Source: Treponema sp. (GTDB lineage Bacteria; Spirochaetota; Spirochaetia; Treponematales; Breznakiellaceae). From it: a stretch of DNA of 64,000 bases. Each line of letters starts with the position of its first letter. Within the stretch, counting starts at the first letter, position 1. The stretch lies in contig JAIRYT010000061.1 of assembly GCA_031267675.1 (NCBI GenBank), positions 1 through 64,000 of the forward strand, written 5' to 3'. The position numbers and the translations under genes were made by a program. The notes below the pieces were generated by a model, which saw only the letters and a program-made list of their open reading frames with translations, ran no database searches and had not been told where the DNA came from. Shown here one piece after another: positions 60,595-64,000 of this stretch.

Positions 60595-61535
60595 AGATAG
60601 CCGCCTATTGCCAGGATTTTGAAGACCAGGTAGTAACGCTGTGGAACAGGGTTCTTGCTGCGGATGTCCTGACCGTCCAAAAATTCAGAAAACAGGCCCT
60701 GTTTGACGATAACTTTGATTCCGGCCTGTGCGATGTCGCGCTGGAAAACGGAACAGTCGCCGGCTTTGTTCTGGCGACAAAGCGAAAATTCCCCTACCTT
60801 GAGCGGGGGCTCGAACCCCGCCGGGGCTGGATAAATGTGATTTTTGTTGATCCCGCATACCAAAGACAGGGCGCGGGGACGCTGCTGCTTGAAACAGCCG
60901 AAAAAAAACTTGCCCGGCTGGGAGCGGCGGAGATCACCCTTGGCGCGTACTCGCCCAATTACTTTTTTCCCGGTGTCGACTGCGCAAACTATGCCGAAGC
61001 GAAGGCGTTCTTTGAAAAACACGGCTATATCGCCGGCGAAGAGGCGTTTTCGATGCGGCGGGATCTTCACGGCTACCGTATCCCAAAATCAACGCTTGCA
61101 AAAAAGCAGGAGGCGGAAAAACAGGGGTACCGCTTTATCAATTTTGAATACCGTTATGCCCTTGAGCTGCTGGAATTTGCCAAAACTGAATTTGGCGGCG
61201 GCTGGAAGCGGAATGTCCTGGTAAGTATGCAGAACGGCCTTGCCGAAGACTGCATACTGCTTGCCCTGAATAACGGCATTGCCGGTTTTTGCATGAGGAT
61301 GATTGACGGCAACCCCATGCGCTTTGGCCCCATCGGCATTGCGGAGGCAAAACGAAACGACGGACTTGGCGGAATATTGCTTGATATGCAGATGTTCGAA
61401 ATGTCCCGCCGGGGAATTTACCAGATGTATTTTATTTCGACCGATGTACCCGGACGGCGTTTTTACGAGCGCCACGGCGCAAGCGTGTTTCGCAGTTTTT
61501 TTGATTACCGAAAGGAGTTGCCCGGTGAGCGTTAA
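60591..61535 (+). CDS. GNAT-family acetyltransferase, two domains
   Basis: A 314-residue protein with two GNAT units. The first contains INVIFVDPAYQRQGAGTLLL, a clear acetyl-CoA pyrophosphate loop (Q/R-x2-G-x-G/A); the second ends DGLGGILLDMQMFEMSRRGI and VPGRRFYERHGAS. GTG start with AGGAG 8 nt upstream. First main gene of the GNAT - PIG-L - PTS operon, so an acetyl transfer on an amino sugar or its derivative is plausible but unproven. Confidence 0.85.
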   Translation: MKIAAYCQDFEDQVVTLWNRVLAADVLTVQKFRKQALFDDNFDSGLCDVALENGTVAGFVLATKRKFPYLERGLEPRRGWINVIFVDPAYQRQGAGTLLLETAEKKLARLGAAEITLGAYSPNYFFPGVDCANYAEAKAFFEKHGYIAGEEAFSMRRDLHGYRIPKSTLAKKQEAEKQGYRFINFEYRYALELLEFAKTEFGGGWKRNVLVSMQNGLAEDCILLALNNGIAGFCMRMIDGNPMRFGPIGIAEAKRNDGLGGILLDMQMFEMSRRGIYQMYFISTDVPGRRFYERHGASVFRSFFDYRKELPGER

Positions 61536-62202
61536 CCGTGTAGTAAGTATTGGCGCCCATTCCCTTGACGCTGAACTTTTGGGAGGCCCGCTCCTCTTAA
61601 AGTACGCGCGGCAAGGCGCCCGTTGTACGACAATTCATGTTACCCAGGGAAGGCTTGAAGACCCCGCCGCCACGGAAGAAGCAAAACAGGCATACCTAAA
61701 GGAACTGCTTGCCCAAAATAAACGCGCGGCGGAAAAACTTGGCGCGGACACGCTGTGGCTTGGCTATGTTTCAAACAATATGCCGTCAACCGGCGAATTC
61801 AGCAAACGGCTCGTTGATTACTTTATTGAAGAGAACGTCCAGCTGGTGATTACCCACTGGCGCGGCAGTATGCATCAGCGGCATATCAACACGCACGACG
61901 CGGTTACCCAGGCGGTAAAACGTCTGCGGGAGCGGGGAAACCAAATTAAACTGCTGTACGGGGAAACATTCGAAGATCTGGTGGGTTTTATTCCGCAGGC
62001 GTATTTTAGCCTTGACGAAGGCGAAAAGGAGCAGTGGTTTTCCGCGTTAAAGGAATACCAGGTATTTAACGGCGAAATTAACGATTTTCCGTATATTTCC
62101 TACTATACGACAAACGGAAAAATAAGGGAAATTGAATCAAACAACAGGGGATTCACCGTCTGCTATATGTACGCAAGCCTGGTGGAAAACGGGTTGTTTT
62201 AA
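61525..62202 (+). CDS. PIG-L-family deacetylase
   Basis: A 225-residue zinc-dependent N-acetyl-sugar deacetylase-like protein. The metal/catalytic motif is GAHSLDAEL, a variant of AHPDDE with Pro-Asp replaced by Ser-Leu, and the second block is THWRGSMHQRHINTHDAV. GTG start with AAAGGAG upstream; overlaps the GNAT gene by 11 bp. Paired with an acetyltransferase and a sugar PTS, it probably handles an acetylated amino sugar. The altered motif may change the chemistry. Confidence 0.85.
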   Translation: MSVNRVVSIGAHSLDAELLGGPLLLKYARQGARCTTIHVTQGRLEDPAATEEAKQAYLKELLAQNKRAAEKLGADTLWLGYVSNNMPSTGEFSKRLVDYFIEENVQLVITHWRGSMHQRHINTHDAVTQAVKRLRERGNQIKLLYGETFEDLVGFIPQAYFSLDEGEKEQWFSALKEYQVFNGEINDFPYISYYTTNGKIREIESNNRGFTVCYMYASLVENGLF

Positions 62203-62236
62203 TGGGGATTGACCGGTAGGTCTCCCGGGAGAACCA

Positions 62237-62743
62237 ATGGGAAAGATTTATGTGCGTGTTGACGACAGGCTTATTCACGGTCAGACAATTGTCGCCTGGT
62301 GCCCAACGCTGGGTATTAAAGAAATTATCGGCATTGATGATGAAAGCGCCAAAAACCCCACGCTCAAATCAATTATGAAGATGAGTGTTCCGGCGGCCTA
62401 TACCGCCCATATCGTTACTACCGAAGAAGCAAAAGATTTGCTAAAAAAAGAAAGCGGTAACAACCGCCTGGTTATTGTCAAATTCCCCGAAAAGCTTTCC
62501 CAAATTGCAGACGCCGTCAGCGGCTGCGAATTCATTATGCTGGGTAATATTTCAAAACGCCCCGATTCCGTTCATAAATTAAGCGGCGCCACCGGAATTT
62601 TTTATTTAAGCGATAAAGATGTCGCGGATATTGATAATCTGGTTTTACAGGGATTCAATGTGAATTTCCAGCAGCTGCCGAATTCGGCAAAGACCAACTG
62701 GGATTCATTTAGAAAGACAATAAACACAGGAGGAAAAACATGA
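62237..62743 (+). CDS. PTS EIIB, mannose/sorbose family
   Basis: A 168-residue cytoplasmic EIIB. The phosphorylated His is in RVDDRLIHGQT near residue 14, followed by the usual GIDDESAKNPTLKSIMKMS and GFNVNFQQLPNS. It passes phosphate to the sugar bound by the IIC/IID pair encoded next. Specificity within the family (mannose, GlcNAc, galactosamine, sorbose) cannot be read, but the neighbours suggest an amino sugar. Confidence 0.94.
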   Translation: MGKIYVRVDDRLIHGQTIVAWCPTLGIKEIIGIDDESAKNPTLKSIMKMSVPAAYTAHIVTTEEAKDLLKKESGNNRLVIVKFPEKLSQIADAVSGCEFIMLGNISKRPDSVHKLSGATGIFYLSDKDVADIDNLVLQGFNVNFQQLPNSAKTNWDSFRKTINTGGKT

Positions 62744-63519
62744 TCACGGCACAAATCGTCTTGATCGGCTTATTCATCTATCTGGGATCAATAGGCTCAA
62801 TCGTTGGAAACACAATCGGCTGGTATACCCTTGGCAGACCGCTGGTTGCGTCGTTTGTTACCGGCATTATACTGGGAGATGTTCCCACCGCAATGGCGGT
62901 AGGCATACCGTTGCAAATCATGTATATGGGGAATGTTACCCCCGGAGGCGCGGTTGCCTGGGATCTTTCATACGCGACCTACATTGGAACCAGCGGCGCG
63001 ATTGTCTTTGGACAGGGCATGGGAACCACCGGAATTATCGGGCTTGCCGTTGTATTTGCCGGCATAGGCGGACTTGTCGGGCAGCTCATGTGGAATGTAT
63101 CGTACGCGCTAAACCTTCCCCTTAATCGTGTGGCGCATAAATATGCCGAAGCGGGCGAAACAAAAAAAATGTATATACCCAATGTTGTGCTGGGGCAGCT
63201 TATCGGTTTTGCCTGCCGCTTTATTCCCGCGGTAATTGTACTTAGCTCCATGACGGCGGCTTCGGCGCAGGCGGATTTTGCCGCCCTTATCCCCGGCTGG
63301 GTAACAACCGCGCTTGGTGTTTTTGGCGGAATGATGGCCGCGCTTGGTATGGGCATCATCCTTTCGTTCCTGCTTAAAAAGCAATACCACATTGTTATCT
63401 TTTTTGCGGGTTTTATTTTGGTTACCTACTTTAAACTAAACATTATGGCGGTTGCCATTGTAGCGGTTATTGCGGCGGTCCTTTATTATGCGGCCGCTTC
63501 CGAAAAAAAGGCGGTGTAA
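62740..63519 (+). CDS. PTS EIIC, mannose/sorbose family
   Basis: A 259-residue membrane channel subunit with hydrophobic segments and the family block PLVASFVTGIILGDVPTAMAVGIPLQIMYMGNVTPGGAV. The start overlaps the IIB stop (ATGA). Works only with IID, which follows by 1 nt. Confidence 0.94.
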   Translation: MITAQIVLIGLFIYLGSIGSIVGNTIGWYTLGRPLVASFVTGIILGDVPTAMAVGIPLQIMYMGNVTPGGAVAWDLSYATYIGTSGAIVFGQGMGTTGIIGLAVVFAGIGGLVGQLMWNVSYALNLPLNRVAHKYAEAGETKKMYIPNVVLGQLIGFACRFIPAVIVLSSMTAASAQADFAALIPGWVTTALGVFGGMMAALGMGIILSFLLKKQYHIVIFFAGFILVTYFKLNIMAVAIVAVIAAVLYYAAASEKKAV

Positions 63520-63520
63520 T

Positions 63521-64000
63521 ATGGCAAAGACAATCAGCGATAAAACACTTAAAAAATCATTCTTTAACTGGTTCTTCTGGAATGGTTGTTCACAGCAGGC
63601 GGAAACCATGCTTGGCATGGCCTTTGGACAGTCAATGGCTCCGGTGATCGACGAGCTGTATGATTCAAAAGAAGAAAAGGCGCAGGCCCTTAAGCGGCAC
63701 ATTACCCTTTTTAATACCGAGTCGCAGGTTGGTTCAATTTGTAACGGCGTTGTCTGCGGCCTTGAAGAAGCCAACGCCAACAGGCAGTGTACCCCGGAAT
63801 TAATCGACAGCGTAAAAGTCGCCCTTATCGGCCCTACGTCGGCAATCGGCGATTCACTGTGGGTGGCGACCATTATCCCCATACTGCTCACGCTCTGCCT
63901 TTCCATTGCCCAGGCCAACCCCGCAACCGCCTGGATAGGCCCCGTACTTTATATGATCGTTTACCCCGCCGGCACCTGCATCTTAAGCTGGTTCCTGTTT
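63521..64000 (+). CDS. PTS EIID, mannose/sorbose family (partial)
   Basis: The first 160 residues of the EIID subunit, running off the window. KKSFFNWFFWNGCSQQAETMLGMAFGQSMAPVI and VALIGPTSAIGDSLWVATIIPILL are characteristic. An EIIA partner is not seen before the edge and may follow. Confidence 0.93.
   Translation, partial: MAKTISDKTLKKSFFNWFFWNGCSQQAETMLGMAFGQSMAPVIDELYDSKEEKAQALKRHITLFNTESQVGSICNGVVCGLEEANANRQCTPELIDSVKVALIGPTSAIGDSLWVATIIPILLTLCLSIAQANPATAWIGPVLYMIVYPAGTCILSWFLF

Overview
The window reads as chromosomal DNA of a host-associated anaerobic spirochaete, most likely a termite-gut-type Treponema or close relative. This is inference from content: short Cys-lipobox lipoproteins (for example ...VFFACSSPTGG), a single-polypeptide B12-dependent ribonucleotide reductase, GTP-type PEP carboxykinase, a flavodiiron protein, a sensory [FeFe]-hydrogenase/histidine kinase fusion, CheX/CheY, and a PTS-centred sugar economy. 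No rRNA, tRNA or CRISPR was seen. Several genes have no Shine-Dalgarno and a -10 box only 5-9 nt before the start codon, so part of the gene set looks leaderless.

Layout. 1-2.2 kb: leftward flavodoxin - DUF3793 - ABC exporter operon. 2.2-4.5 kb: cadmium/zinc-type P-ATPase with its ArsR repressor and a clear operator/promoter. 4.6-8.6 kb: two-gene RND efflux pump. 8.6-14 kb: A+T-richer accessory island with lipoproteins, a duplicated alpha/beta-hydrolase lipoprotein, dispersed repeats and a small XRE regulator. 14.2-19.2 kb: nrdJ, a ZIP metal transporter and adenylate kinase. 19.2-27.5 kb: a leftward hexitol operon holding a whole phosphotransferase chain (EIICB, HPr, PRD activator, EIIA, PfkB kinase, zinc dehydrogenase, Enzyme I). 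27.5-32.4 kb: dus, a response regulator, a flavodiiron protein and nagA-nagB. 32.4-35.7 kb: two tandem beta-helix repeat lipoproteins embedded in dispersed repeats. 35.9-40.4 kb: pckA, a second hexitol-type dehydrogenase, its AraC regulator and an IS630 remnant. 40.4-44.2 kb: small accessory genes, leuA, ilvN and an M15 peptidase. 44.2-53.3 kb: an RRM protein, the hydrogenase-like hybrid kinase, a VanY-like lipoprotein, and a cheY-cheX-kinase-sensor-esterase operon. 53.3-64 kb: a putative NlpC/P60-like protein, an iron alcohol dehydrogenase, murR-murQ, an inserted A+T-rich block, and a GNAT - PIG-L - mannose-family PTS operon running off the end.

How it fits together. Amino-sugar and cell-wall recycling recurs: nagA/nagB, murQ with an RpiR regulator, a PIG-L deacetylase beside a mannose-family PTS, and M15 peptidases. 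Sugar phosphates from both PTS systems would feed glycolysis, with PckA and alcohol dehydrogenases handling fermentation products. Redox and hydrogen sensing is represented by the H-cluster-like kinase and the flavodiiron protein.

The most unusual items are the ferredoxin/H-cluster/GAF/hybrid-kinase fusion, the recurring leaderless promoter geometry, and a roughly 2.6-kb block (about 57.74-60.31 kb) inserted between murQ and the PTS operon and flanked by two copies of the same roughly 250-bp divergent promoter region. That block carries a HATPase/STAS-like gene pair and strongly palindromic DNA.
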